A stretch of DNA of 64,000 nt. It comes from Halalkalicoccus sp. CG83. GTDB lineage: Archaea; Halobacteriota; Halobacteria; Halobacteriales; Halalkalicoccaceae. The translations under genes and the position numbers were made by a program. The stretch covers positions 372,001-436,000 of the forward strand of contig NZ_JAZDDH010000002.1 in NCBI RefSeq assembly GCF_037081715.1, written 5' to 3'. This document shows, piece by piece, positions 45,392-53,544 of this stretch. The notes under the pieces are model-generated. The model saw only the letters and a program-made list of their open reading frames with translations, was not told the DNA's origin and made no database searches. Within the stretch, counting starts at the first letter, position 1; every line of letters starts with the position of its first letter.

Positions 45392-45766
45392 TTACTCCTC
45401 GTTCAGGATGCTCTGGATCGCCTCGACGAGCGCGCCGAAGCGGTCCATCGTCAGGTCGCCGGTCGTCACGTAGACTCCCTCGTCGTCGGTGATCACGCGG
45501 ACGAGGTGTCCCGCCGTGAACACGCGGATGGTGTACTCGTACTCCCCGAGTTCGGACCACTCGTAGGTCCGCTGGCTGGAGAATCCCTGCCGTTCGTTCT
45601 CGACGAACGCCTCGGGGTCGTCGCCTCGTTCGAGGTCCTCACGCAGATAGAGGTGGTCGTATTCGTCGGGGGTGAAGTAGGTGATGCTGCGTAGCTCGTC
45701 GCCTACGGTCGTTCGACACGCCGATAACAGCTCCTCGGTCGTCTCGTCGGAGAGCGCCATGTCCAT
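45392..45766 (-). CDS. Small haloarchaeal protein (DUF7522-type)
   Basis: This 124-residue acidic protein contains ELLSACRTTVGDELRSITYF and YLREDLERGDDPEAFVENER, then a beta-rich stretch EYTIRVFTAGHLVRVITDDE, and ends with VEAIQSILNEE. I recall the family as DUF7522, widespread in haloarchaea without function. It could start at ATG 45766 or 45760. It lies 33 bases after the archaemetzincin stop on the same strand. Confidence 0.78.
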   Translation of the reverse strand: MDMALSDETTEELLSACRTTVGDELRSITYFTPDEYDHLYLREDLERGDDPEAFVENERQGFSSQRTYEWSELGEYEYTIRVFTAGHLVRVITDDEGVYVTTGDLTMDRFGALVEAIQSILNEE

Positions 45767-45799
45767 CGGTTGGAGACGACGGCGGATCAAACCCTCGCC

Positions 45800-46321
45800 T
45801 CAGAGGACGGATCGCTGACAGGTCCCACAGAGGTTCTCCTCCTTGATGTCGACCTCGCGAACGGTGGGGGAGAAGTTCATCACGCAGCGGCTGTTGTCGC
45901 AGTGTTCCAATCCCAGGGTGTGGCCGATCTCGTGGACGACCTCCTTCCGAACCCGATCGCCGAAGATCTCGCCGGCGCTCTTCTCGGAGAAACCGCCGTC
46001 GCTCGAGGTCTGGAGCCGGTAGGTCGAGATGACGCTGCCGTTGCCGTCGAGATAGGCCAGTCCGAAGACGTAGTTTCGCCGCCGGTAGAAGAGGTCCTTC
46101 GCGGTCACCGCGATGTTCTTCTCGCCCGACCCGATCCGACTCGCGAGTTCGATGAACTCCTCGGCTCGGTACTGATCGCGGCTCGAGTCGTACGCGCCGG
46201 AGGGGATCGACTGCTCGTCGTGGACGGTAACGTCACAGTCATACACCGACCGTAGCCCCGTCGAAGCCTCCCGTTTCACCGCCGCGGGAAGCTCCCCGAC
46301 CGGCACGATGTCGACATGCAT
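45800..46321 (-). CDS. amzA: Archaemetzincin zinc protease
   Basis: The 173-residue protein starts MHVDIVPVGELPAAVKREAS and has the extended zinc motif VVHEIGHTLGLEHCDNSRCV (HExxHxxGxxHC, about 128-147). MNFS and a CGTC pair follow near the end. The Cys after the third His and the CGTC pair build the second zinc site of archaemetzincins. It is a cytoplasmic metalloprotease with unknown substrate. The frame is open 57 codons upstream but archaemetzincins start at MHVDIVPVG-like sequence. It is divergent from the UPF0146 gene. Confidence 0.95.
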   Translation of the reverse strand: MHVDIVPVGELPAAVKREASTGLRSVYDCDVTVHDEQSIPSGAYDSSRDQYRAEEFIELASRIGSGEKNIAVTAKDLFYRRRNYVFGLAYLDGNGSVISTYRLQTSSDGGFSEKSAGEIFGDRVRKEVVHEIGHTLGLEHCDNSRCVMNFSPTVREVDIKEENLCGTCQRSVL

Positions 46322-46361
46322 GAAAAGGGATATGGGGTGGCGAATGATAAATACCACGGCC

Positions 46362-46751
46362 ATGAAATCGCGGACGCAAGCGGCGCTCGTGGCGGCGCTC
46401 GACCCGTACGAGCGACTCGCCGAGATCGGCATCGGCCGCCGGACCGACGTCGCCGCGGCGCTCGCTGCGAGCGGTACGCGGGTCGTCGCCACCGACGTCC
46501 ACCGGCGGTCGGTCCCCGACGGAGTACGCTTCGTTCGCGACGACGTTACCCGTCCCGACCCGTCGGTCTACACGGACGTCGAGGCGATCTACGCGCTCAA
46601 CCTCCCGCCCGAACTCCACCGCCCCGCGTGGTCGCTCGCCCGACGGACGGGAGCGGACTTCCTCTTCACGACGCTCGGGGGCGACGCTCCCGAGGTCCCC
46701 GTATCCCGACACACTCTGCCGGGCGAGACGCTGTTCGTCGCGGAACGATAA
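46362..46751 (+). CDS. UPF0146 family protein
   Basis: The 129-residue protein has a Rossmann-like core: [60 protein letters not shown] and [17 protein letters not shown]. This matches archaeal UPF0146, a methyltransferase-like fold with no known activity. Start codons at 46344 and 46362 are both possible; the second gives MKSRTQAAL. It lies just before the HAD gene on the same strand with a 31-base gap. Confidence 0.88.
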   Translation: MKSRTQAALVAALDPYERLAEIGIGRRTDVAAALAASGTRVVATDVHRRSVPDGVRFVRDDVTRPDPSVYTDVEAIYALNLPPELHRPAWSLARRTGADFLFTTLGGDAPEVPVSRHTLPGETLFVAER

Positions 46752-46782
46752 GCCCCATACCCCTCGGGTCGAACCTCCCCGT

Positions 46783-47661
46783 ATGCACGCGGACAGCGTC
46801 GTCCTCGACGTCGACGGGGTGCTGGTCGACGTCGCCGACTCCTACCGCCGGGCGATACTCGAGAGCGTCGAGCGGGTCTACGACGACACGATCGATCGCG
46901 AGGGCGTACAGGCGTTCAAGGATGCCGGCGGGTTCAACAACGACTGGGAGCTCACCGACGCGGCCGCGCTGTACGTCCTCGCGCGACAGGAGGGCTACTC
47001 CGAGTCCGTCGAGGCGTTCGCCGACCGAATCGCCGACCGTGGCGGCGGACTCGTCGCGGCGGAGGCGTGTCTCGAGGCGATCCTCGCGGACGAGGCCGCC
47101 GACCGCGTTCACGGCCGGTGGAATCCCGAGCGACTGCGCGAGGTCTTCCAGTGGCTCTACCTCGGCGCCGACCTCTACCGGCAACTCGAAGGAGGCGAGA
47201 GGCCCTCGGGGGTTCCCGCCGACCACGCCGGCTACGTCCACGACGAGCCCGTGTTGGTCGAGTCCGACACGGTCGAACGGCTCACGGAGCGCTTCGACGT
47301 CGGGGTCCTGACGGGGCGACCGGCCGCCGAGGCGGAGATCGCCCTCTCGCGAGTCGGCCTCTCGGTTCCCGACGATCACCGTTTCACGATGGACGACTGG
47401 GAGGAGGGAAAGCCCCACCCCCGCGCGCTGGTGGCGCTCGCGGACCGGTTCGACGCCGACGCCGTCGCGTTCGTCGGCGACACGCTCGACGACGTCCGTA
47501 CGGCGACGAACGCGGCCGCGGCCAACCCCGACAGGGACTACTACGGGGTCGGCGTTCTCACCGGCGGGCTGCGCGGCGAGGAGGGACGCGCGAAGTACGA
47601 GGCGGAGGGTGCGGCGGCAGTGCTCGACTCAGTCAACGACCTGCCAGACCTGCTCGAATAG
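46783..47661 (+). CDS. TIGR01548-type HAD hydrolase
   Basis: The 292-residue protein has the HAD motifs: [20 protein letters not shown] with catalytic Asp 9 and 11 (about 5-24), [20 protein letters not shown] (motif II), and [14 protein letters not shown] with [18 protein letters not shown] (motifs III and IV). An all-alpha cap lies between. The group (TIGR01548) is restricted to haloarchaea and cyanobacteria and is often near histidine biosynthesis genes; hisE is about 3.4 kb away. The substrate is unknown. Its 3' end overlaps the convergent gene at 47541. Confidence 0.88.
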   Translation: MHADSVVLDVDGVLVDVADSYRRAILESVERVYDDTIDREGVQAFKDAGGFNNDWELTDAAALYVLARQEGYSESVEAFADRIADRGGGLVAAEACLEAILADEAADRVHGRWNPERLREVFQWLYLGADLYRQLEGGERPSGVPADHAGYVHDEPVLVESDTVERLTERFDVGVLTGRPAAEAEIALSRVGLSVPDDHRFTMDDWEEGKPHPRALVALADRFDADAVAFVGDTLDDVRTATNAAAANPDRDYYGVGVLTGGLRGEEGRAKYEAEGAAAVLDSVNDLPDLLE

Positions 47662-48110
47662 TCCTCAGTTGGCCGGCGAGACCAGTCGTGTCCGCCCCCG
47701 GGTTCGAACGGCTCGACGTCCCCACCGGCCTCGTCCGCTCGGTCACGGATCGCCCGCGCGAGGGTCACGAGATCGCGGCGTTCGTCGTTCGAGCGAAAGC
47801 CGAGCTGGATTTCGTCGCTCCGCCCCGCCACCCGGAGGTGAAGCGAGAAACCGGTCGGACGCACGACTGGGGCCATCGCCTCGACATCGACGTAGCGTAC
47901 CCGGATCGTCCCCGGATTCTCGGCGGCCTCAGCCCCGCTCACGTCGAAGGGATCGTACAGGCCGAGCCCCTCCGAGAGGTGGGCGAACAGGCCGTTCGGC
48001 GTCCCGCCCACAGATCGGGCGAGCGGTCCCCGGCGTGTCGGCGCGATCAAGAAGACGCCTTGCTTGAGGAAGACCCACCGGGTCGCGCGCAGTCCCCTGG
48101 ATCGACTCAT
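47541..48110 (-). CDS. Uncharacterised haloarchaeal protein, 3' end antisense to the HAD gene
   Basis: The 189-residue frame begins [20 protein letters not shown] and includes [12 protein letters not shown]-like and [40 protein letters not shown]. The first 150 residues look coding. The last 40 (Ser/Arg/Pro-rich) are antisense to the HAD gene and look like read-through. In another frame a natural stop falls at 47665-47667, four bases beyond the HAD stop. The true C-terminus may therefore have been lost by a frameshift near 47680. Confidence 0.6.
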   Translation of the reverse strand: MSRSRGLRATRWVFLKQGVFLIAPTRRGPLARSVGGTPNGLFAHLSEGLGLYDPFDVSGAEAAENPGTIRVRYVDVEAMAPVVRPTGFSLHLRVAGRSDEIQLGFRSNDERRDLVTLARAIRDRADEAGGDVEPFEPGGGHDWSRRPTEDYSSRSGRSLTESSTAAAPSASYFARPSSPRSPPVRTPTP

Positions 48111-48178
48111 AACCCTTGTGATCGATTCCAGGCTGCCACTCTCGGAACCTTTAGGCCGTGCCCGTCGTCAGTTCGCGT

Positions 48179-48847
48179 ATGCGAATCGCACTCTGTGGCG
48201 GCACCGGCGACATCGGGGAGGGGCTGGCGCTGCGCTGGGCTCACGATACGGACCACGAGATCCTGATCGGCTCGCGCGATCCCGAGAAGGCTCGCGCGAA
48301 GGCCGAGGAGTACGAGACCGAGCTCGACGAACGGGGGATCGATCGAACGGTCAAGGGGTTCGAGAACGGGATGGCGGCCGACCGCGCCGACGTGGTCGTG
48401 CTCGCGGTACCTCCCTACCACGTCCGAGACACCGTCGAGGGGTTCGCGGACCGTCTCGATGCCGATACCGTGCTCGTCAGCCCTGCCGTCGGGATGCAGC
48501 GCGACGACGCCGGCCTGCACTACCACCGCCCCTCCGAGGGAAGCGTCACCGCCGTCGCCGCCGCCACCGCCCCCGAGGACGTTTCGGTCGTCGGCGCGTT
48601 CCACAACCTCTCGGCGGGACGGCTCGCGGACCTCGACGCCGAGCTCGACCAGGACACCCTGCTGGTGGGCAACGACGAGGACGCCGTCGACGTCGTCCGG
48701 CTACTGACCGAGGAGATCGAGGGGCTCCGGCCGCTCTACGTCGGGCCGATCGACAACGCCCCCGAGGTCGAGTCGCTGACGCCGCTGTTGATCAACCTCG
48801 CGACGTACAACGACGATCTCCACGACGCGGGCGTTCAGTTCGAGTAG
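48179..48847 (+). CDS. npdG: F420-dependent NADP reductase (NpdG)
   Basis: The 222-residue enzyme has the family N-terminus MRIALCGGTGDIGEGLALRW, with NADP-binding IGSRDPEKARAKAEEYE next, and VVLAVPPYHVRDTVEGF. The end, VGPIDNAPEVESLTPLLINL, fits too. It transfers hydride between coenzyme F420H2 and NADP+ in the cytoplasm, giving NADPH for biosynthesis. Its cofactor's biosynthetic ligase CofE is encoded at 63.1 kb. The gene is convergent with the HalOD1 gene, overlapping it by 13 bases. Confidence 0.93.
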   Translation: MRIALCGGTGDIGEGLALRWAHDTDHEILIGSRDPEKARAKAEEYETELDERGIDRTVKGFENGMAADRADVVVLAVPPYHVRDTVEGFADRLDADTVLVSPAVGMQRDDAGLHYHRPSEGSVTAVAAATAPEDVSVVGAFHNLSAGRLADLDAELDQDTLLVGNDEDAVDVVRLLTEEIEGLRPLYVGPIDNAPEVESLTPLLINLATYNDDLHDAGVQFE

Positions 48848-49137
48848 TCGCCGGCCGGCGTCGCGTGGACGAACCCGTCGTCGGTGACGGTGACCACACA
48901 GTCGAGATAACGAAACGAGACGGAGACGGCGCCCTCCGACGAGCACTCACCGAAGAGGTCGGCGAGGGCGTCGGGGTCGATCCAGCCGTACAGCGGCTCC
49001 ATCGTCGTCGGATCGCGACCCGTCAGCGTCCCCACCGTCTCGACGACCGTCGCGCTCAAGGCCCACCGGTCGTCCCACTCACGGACGATACCCGATTCCT
49101 CGAGCGAGGCGACGGACGTCGTGAGGTCATCGGTCAT
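48835..49137 (-). CDS. HalOD1 output-domain protein
   Basis: This 100-residue protein has the HalOD1 core TVGTLTGRDPTTMEPLYGWI and DPDALADLFGE, then beta strands VSVSFRYLDCVVTVTDDGFV. It is followed on the genome by npdG in the opposite direction (13-base overlap). The HTH_10 regulator gene lies immediately upstream on the same strand, the second such pairing in the window (compare 5.5-6.6 kb). Function as a signalling output module is inferred from the family. Confidence 0.85.
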   Translation of the reverse strand: MTDDLTTSVASLEESGIVREWDDRWALSATVVETVGTLTGRDPTTMEPLYGWIDPDALADLFGECSSEGAVSVSFRYLDCVVTVTDDGFVHATPAGDYSN

Positions 49138-49193
49138 ACACTTAATACGATAACTACGTCATTGAATCCATCTACTGAATACGCCGGTCTTTA

Positions 49194-49853
49194 TTACCTC
49201 TCGTGGGCCCCGAGCTCCGAGAACTGCGCCTCGACGAGCCGCCTCATCGCTCGTCGCAGGCGTCCGCCCGCGGCGGTCGAGGAGATCCCTAACTGCCGAC
49301 CGAGCTCCTCGAGCGTGATCCCGCGGGGCTCCTCGAAGTAGCCCGCCTCGTACGCCGCCAGCAGCAGCCGGCGTTGGGGCTCGGTGAGGCCGACCTCGGC
49401 GGTGGTCAGGTCGTCGGCGTTGTAGAGGCGCTCGGTCCGGAAGTCGACCCCCCGATCGATGCAGGAACGACGGAACGCGACGAACGCCTGGCGATCCGGC
49501 AGCTGGACGCGGACCAGCCAGCCGTCGTCGGCGGTCCGTGCCCCGATGAGCCCGCCGCCGCGATCGACCAGTTCGGGCATGATCAACAGCGCGTCAGAGG
49601 AGAGCGCCACTCGGTAGATCCGTCCTCGGGCGACGGTGGCGACCGATTCCGAATCGACGACCGTCTCGTCCGTCGCGAGGGCGGCCTCGAACCCGCCGAA
49701 GTCGTCGTTCGACACGGTGACGTGGTAGAACCCGATCCAGCGATCGGGCGACAACAACGGATACCACGCCGTCTCGATCGTCGATTCGGGCGCGCTTCGG
49801 ATCGTCCCCATCAGCACCAGTCGTGGATGGGAGAGCTGGATCTCTCCGATCAT
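49194..49853 (-). CDS. HTH_10 (bacterio-opsin activator-like) regulator
   Basis: The 219-residue protein has an N-terminal sensory region starting MIGEIQLSHPRLVLMGTIRS (about 1-155) and a C-terminal HTH_10 domain: LTEPQRRLLLAAYEAGYFEE, then TLEELGRQLGISSTAAGGRL and RRAMRRLVEAQ. It regulates transcription; its signal is unknown. GTG at 49862 would add three residues. It lies 56 bases upstream of the HalOD1 gene. Confidence 0.88.
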   Translation of the reverse strand: MIGEIQLSHPRLVLMGTIRSAPESTIETAWYPLLSPDRWIGFYHVTVSNDDFGGFEAALATDETVVDSESVATVARGRIYRVALSSDALLIMPELVDRGGGLIGARTADDGWLVRVQLPDRQAFVAFRRSCIDRGVDFRTERLYNADDLTTAEVGLTEPQRRLLLAAYEAGYFEEPRGITLEELGRQLGISSTAAGGRLRRAMRRLVEAQFSELGAHER

Positions 49854-49985
49854 GGTCGTCACTCGTATGGCGCACGTCGTTCCGGCTCCGTCACCTGCCG
49901 GTTACCTCATGATCGATAACGGTATTGCATCTAATAAGGCTAGCGTCCGAAAGAAAACTCGATCGAGAACCGACGCGGTCGGGGT

Positions 49986-50255
49986 TTAGGCGCCCGCTTC
50001 CTCGAGAGCGTTCTCGAGGTCGTCGCGCTGGGTGACGCCGACGAACCGTTCGACGACGCCGTCGTCGTTCTCGATGATTAGCGTGGGTAGCGACCGGACC
50101 TGGTACTCGTTGGCGGTCTCCTGGTCCTCGTCGACGTTCACCTTCTCGACGCTGAATCGGTCGTCCCAGTCCTCCTCGAGCTCCTCGAGGATCGGGTCCT
50201 GGGTCTTACAGGGTCCACACCAGTCCGCATAGAAGTCTTTCAGGGTTACGGCCAT
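49986..50255 (-). CDS. Thioredoxin-family protein
   Basis: This 89-residue minimal thioredoxin starts MAVTLKDFYADWCGPCKTQD with the active site W-C-G-P-C near 12-16. The cis-Pro is in VRSLPTLII near 55, and the end is GVTQRDDLENALEEAGA. It is about 15-20 residues shorter than E. coli thioredoxin, lacking the N-terminal strand. It is cytoplasmic and reduces disulfides. The gene is monocistronic, divergent from Sec61-beta. Confidence 0.93.
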   Translation of the reverse strand: MAVTLKDFYADWCGPCKTQDPILEELEEDWDDRFSVEKVNVDEDQETANEYQVRSLPTLIIENDDGVVERFVGVTQRDDLENALEEAGA

Positions 50256-50366
50256 CGTTCACCGGTCCTAACCCTGCGCCGCGCATAAGCGTTTCCCACT
50301 CGTGCGTCTTCGCCGCAGTCTCGATCACCCGAAAGACTTACGCCCGGACGATGGCGAGACGTAGCC

Positions 50367-50528
50367 ATGAGCAGCGGACAGAACAGCGGCGGGCTGATGT
50401 CGAGCGCGGGATTGGTCCGGTACTTCGACTCCGAGGACCGTAACGCCCTCACCTTCGATCCGAAGACGATCATGGCGGTCTGCGTCCTGTTCGGGGTCTT
50501 CGTCCAGGTCCTGAACGCCGTGATGTGA
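50367..50528 (+). CDS. Preprotein translocase Sec61-beta subunit (SecG)
   Basis: The 53-residue protein has the family layout: a Gly/Ser-rich cytoplasmic N-terminus [20 protein letters not shown], then [20 protein letters not shown], which leads into a single C-terminal membrane helix ([13 protein letters not shown]). It is the small third subunit of the SecYEG/Sec61 protein-conducting channel. It is too short for most gene finders. The bifunctional-nuclease-like gene follows after 57 bases on the same strand. Confidence 0.93.
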   Translation: MSSGQNSGGLMSSAGLVRYFDSEDRNALTFDPKTIMAVCVLFGVFVQVLNAVM

Positions 50529-50585
50529 TCGGGTCGCCGAGGGCCACACAGTAGGTCTTTAGGCGTTCACCACGTCGAACCGGTC

Positions 50586-51050
50586 ATGAACGCAAGCATC
50601 GATGCGGTGCGTGTCGCCGGCACGCCCGAGGGACCGGTCCCCGTGGTCGTCATGACGGCGGAGGGGGCCGACGGCGTTCTACCCATCTTCATCGGCTTCG
50701 AGGAGGCGAACAGCATCGCCCACGGACTCGACGCCTACGACATCGGTCGCCCGCTCACACACGACCTTCTGCTCGACGTAATGGAGGAGCTCGGCGGACG
50801 GATCGATCGCGTCGAGATCACCGAGATAAGCGAGGAAGGGACCTACATCGCGGACATCCACATCGAGGGGCCGCGTTCGTCGGTAGTGGTCGACGCCCGT
50901 CCCAGCGACTCGCTCGCGCTGGCCGCCCGAACGAACGCCCCCATCGAGATCGCCGAGTCGGTGTTCGAACGGGGTCGCCAGGCGGGCGAGCAGTTCGACG
51001 ACCTCGCGGACATTCGCGAGATCGGCGAGCTCGTCGAGGAGGAGCCGTGA
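50586..51050 (+). CDS. Bifunctional nuclease (BFN) family protein
   Basis: The 154-residue protein matches the BFN/DUF151 family: VRVAGTPEGPVPVVVMTAEG, then LPIFIGFEEANSIAHGLDAY, RPLTHDLLLDVMEELGGRID and VVDARPSDSLALAARTNAPI. The last is the family's highly conserved DARPSDAIALALR-like motif. Plant and bacterial members have been linked to nuclease activity. The stop overlaps the hisE GTG (GTGA at 51047-51050), so the pair is translationally coupled. Confidence 0.92.
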   Translation: MNASIDAVRVAGTPEGPVPVVVMTAEGADGVLPIFIGFEEANSIAHGLDAYDIGRPLTHDLLLDVMEELGGRIDRVEITEISEEGTYIADIHIEGPRSSVVVDARPSDSLALAARTNAPIEIAESVFERGRQAGEQFDDLADIREIGELVEEEP

Positions 51051-51355
51051 GCGGTCCCGACGCCGACCTCGACGCCGCGGTCCTCGACGAGCTGTTCGCC
51101 GTCATCGAGGACCGCAAGGAGACGCTCCCCGAGGACTCCTATACGGCGTCGCTGTTCGTCCACGAGAAGGGCGAGAACGCGGTCCTCGAGAAGCTGGGCG
51201 AGGAGACGACCGAGCTGATCCTCGCCGCGAAGGACGACGATCACGAGGAGATCGCCCACGAGTCCGCGGACATCGTCTATCACCTGCTCGTCCTGCTGTC
51301 GATGAAGGGGATGGATCTCGAGGACCTACGGGCGGAGCTCGAGGAACGACGGTAG
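51047..51355 (+). CDS. hisE: Phosphoribosyl-ATP pyrophosphohydrolase (HisE)
   Basis: The 102-residue all-alpha enzyme removes pyrophosphate from phosphoribosyl-ATP, the second step of histidine synthesis. It has the MazG/HisE motif: VLEKLGEETTELILAAKDDD and EEIAHESADIVYHLLVLLSM, with the Glu (ExxE) and Asp (ExxD) metal ligands in place. The start is GTG within GTGA overlapping the upstream gene. Other his genes are not in the window. Confidence 0.95.
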   Translation: MSGPDADLDAAVLDELFAVIEDRKETLPEDSYTASLFVHEKGENAVLEKLGEETTELILAAKDDDHEEIAHESADIVYHLLVLLSMKGMDLEDLRAELEERR

Positions 51356-51413
51356 GGCGGCCTCGTCGAACGCTCCGAGCCGATAGATCGGCACGGTTCG
51401 GCGCACAACCGAA

Positions 51414-51728
51414 ATGTCCACGGCGATTCCGTCCACTCCCGTACTCGTGACACCAACCGTCGACGACCTCCGAAACGAGATCCGACAGGCCGTGGGAAGG
51501 TACGAACGTGCTGAATCGACCGCCTTCACCAAAGAAGCCCTGGCTGCGATCTGTGACGCCGTAGACTACGACATCGATACGACGACCGGACTCCCCTCCA
51601 AACCTCGGATGCGTGCGGGCGTCCTCCGGAAGATCGGCGTTCTCGACGAGGACGATCCCGACGGTATCGATCGTTCCTTCCGGAAGGCGGAACTCGAATC
51701 CATCGCGGCCGCGCTTCGAAACGAGTAG
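51414..51728 (+). CDS. Small haloarchaeal protein of unknown function
   Basis: The 104-residue protein has TPTVDDLRNEIRQAVGRYER, then FTKEALAAICDAVDYDIDTT and LPSKPRMRAGVLRKIGVLDE. It is helical and acidic with a central basic patch (SKPRMR), and could bind nucleic acid. I recall related haloarchaeal proteins but no name. ATG at 51414 or GTG at 51447 are both plausible starts. Confidence 0.7.
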   Translation: MSTAIPSTPVLVTPTVDDLRNEIRQAVGRYERAESTAFTKEALAAICDAVDYDIDTTTGLPSKPRMRAGVLRKIGVLDEDDPDGIDRSFRKAELESIAAALRNE

Positions 51729-52047
51729 CGAACGTCACGGCCCGCGAGCTCCCGGACCGATACGACGATTTTCGACGGCCGAACGCGCAGGCCGTAGCGA
51801 TCGTTCCGGGCTCCCGTCTACGGATCCGTTCGTGGCACAGTCTCGTCGACCAGCCGTTTCCAGCGTTGGCGGACGATGGGGCCGTCTTCGGCGAAGCGTT
51901 CCACGGACGTGACCGGCACGTCCGTCCGCCCCTGTTCGTGGAAGACGGGTCGTTGTACTGGAGGGCGACCGGCCGACGAGACGGTACGTTCGAGGAGGGC
52001 GTCGGGCGGGAGGGCGGTTCCTCGGACTCTCCTCTCGCAGTTCGGGT
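51729..52047. other. Intergenic region with a likely gene remnant
   Basis: On the minus strand a frame ending at 51818 reads PPVQRPVFHEQGRTDVPVTS, VERFAEDGPIVRQRWKRLVD and ETVPRTDP. It looks like a genuine C-terminus but no ATG, GTG or TTG gives it a sensible start before the neighbouring DUF5518 gene. The opposite-strand frame (51866-52054) is weaker. I see no promoter that can be singled out. Confidence 0.35.
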
Positions 52048-52455
52048 TCAGTAGTCCGAGCGGACGTCCGTCCGACGGTTTTCGTTCCCGTTCAGTACTG
52101 CGCCGATCGCGCCGGCGACCGCGCTCTCGAGGGCCATCACCATCGCGATCATCGCGGCGATCGCGAACACGCCGAAGCCGGCGACCGTGCCTGCGGCCGC
52201 GCCGACGGGCCCTCCCGCGAGTCCCGCGAGCGCGACGGCCGCCCACAGGATCAGGCCGACGGCGATCCCGCCGATGCTCCCCGCGAGCAGCCCGTGCCAG
52301 AACCCACGCCCGAGGCCGCCGCCGCCGAGGTAGCCGGCGACGAACCCGCCGATTAGCCCCGCGGTCAGCTGACCGAGTCCGGGTACGGCGAGGCCGACCA
52401 CGCCGACGAGGAGCGTCACCACGAAACCGTAACCGACGGCGCGCCAGTTCGTCAT
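52048..52455 (-). CDS. DUF5518 membrane protein
   Basis: The 135-residue protein has four hydrophobic segments rich in Gly and Ala: VGYGFVVTLLVGVVGLAVPG, LTAGLIGGFVAGYLGGGGLG, LLAGSIGGIAVGLILWAAVA, and a long last one through GAAAGTVAGFGVFAIAAMIA. This is the usual DUF5518 pattern in haloarchaea; function unknown. It is divergent from the NOG1-type gene with a 94-base gap. Confidence 0.85.
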   Translation of the reverse strand: MTNWRAVGYGFVVTLLVGVVGLAVPGLGQLTAGLIGGFVAGYLGGGGLGRGFWHGLLAGSIGGIAVGLILWAAVALAGLAGGPVGAAAGTVAGFGVFAIAAMIAMVMALESAVAGAIGAVLNGNENRRTDVRSDY

Positions 52456-52549
52456 GTCCTCCGGTTGGCCGCCGAACGACAAAAGCGCGACGCCGCGGAC
52501 GCGAACGCCGACGGACGGCCTTTTGTACCGCCGCCGCGTACCGAGAGGT

Positions 52550-53506
52550 ATGATTTTCGAGGACCTTCCGACGACGCCGCGCTCGGAGGAACTCATCGAC
52601 AAGGCGTTCTCGCGGGCGGCCCGGGCCGGTCGGGCCAAGAGCGGCGCCGAGGCCCAGCAGTCGATGCTGCTGACGGCCTCGAACGTCCTCTCCGACAACC
52701 TCGAGAACGTCGTCACCGCCTGGCCCGACTTCGACCTCGTCGACCCGTTCTACTACGAACTCGCCGACGCGCTGGTCGACGTGGACGAGCTCCGACAGAG
52801 CCTCTCGGAGGTGGGGTGGGCGAGTCGCAAGACCAAGGAGATCGGCCGGGAGTACCAGAGCCGGCTGCACGCCGACGCCGACGTCGCCCGCAAACACCGA
52901 AAGCAGGCGTTCGCTCGGCTCGCGGACGTCGTCGAGGAGGTCGAGGACGACCTTCTGCGCGTCGGCGACGCCCGCGACCAGCTGAAGACGCTACCCGATA
53001 TCGACCCCGACGAGCCCGCGATCGTCGTCGCGGGCTACCCCAACGTCGGCAAGTCGACGTTCGTCAACGGCGTCACGAACGCCCGCCACGAGACCGCGAC
53101 CTACCCCTTCACCACGAAGGGGATCGGCGTCGGCCACCTTACCCGTGACCACATCCGTTACCAGCTCATCGACACGCCCGGGCTGCTGGATCGGCCGCCG
53201 GAGGAGCGAAACGAGATCGAGTCCCAGGCGGCGAGCGCGCTCACCCACCTCGCCGACTGCGTGCTCGTCTTCCTCGACGCGAGCGGGGAGTGTGGCTACC
53301 CCCTCGACGCCCAGCTCGCGCTCCTCGACGAGATCGAGTCGCGATTCGACGTGCCCGTGCTGTCGGTCTGCAACAAGGCCGACCGGTCGCGGGACGTCGA
53401 GGCGGATCACTACGTCAGCGTCACCGAGGGCGAGGGCGTCGAGGAACTGCTCGAGGCGGCGATCGCCGCGATCGGCTACGAGCCCGAGCTCCCGTTCGAA
53501 GGATAG
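52550..53506 (+). CDS. NOG1-type GTPase
   Basis: The 318-residue protein has an N-terminal helical domain (MIFEDLPTTPRSEELIDKAF to about 145) and a G domain with G1 VVAGYPNVGKSTFVN (about 160-174), G2 TYPFTTKGI, G3 IDTPGLLDRPPEERNEIE and G4 SVCNKADRS. In eukaryotes NOG1 works in 60S subunit assembly; the archaeal homolog, shorter at the C-terminus, is presumed to act in large-subunit biogenesis. The frame is open 32 codons upstream, but ATG 52550 gives the family N-terminus. Confidence 0.93.
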   Translation: MIFEDLPTTPRSEELIDKAFSRAARAGRAKSGAEAQQSMLLTASNVLSDNLENVVTAWPDFDLVDPFYYELADALVDVDELRQSLSEVGWASRKTKEIGREYQSRLHADADVARKHRKQAFARLADVVEEVEDDLLRVGDARDQLKTLPDIDPDEPAIVVAGYPNVGKSTFVNGVTNARHETATYPFTTKGIGVGHLTRDHIRYQLIDTPGLLDRPPEERNEIESQAASALTHLADCVLVFLDASGECGYPLDAQLALLDEIESRFDVPVLSVCNKADRSRDVEADHYVSVTEGEGVEELLEAAIAAIGYEPELPFEG

Positions 53507-53544
53507 CGCCGCGAGTCGCCGTTCCGTGCCGTCGAACGCTCTTC

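Noticed and set aside
51866-52054. 62-residue plus-strand frame
   Set aside because: It is antisense to a more protein-like minus-strand fragment and has no recognisable feature.
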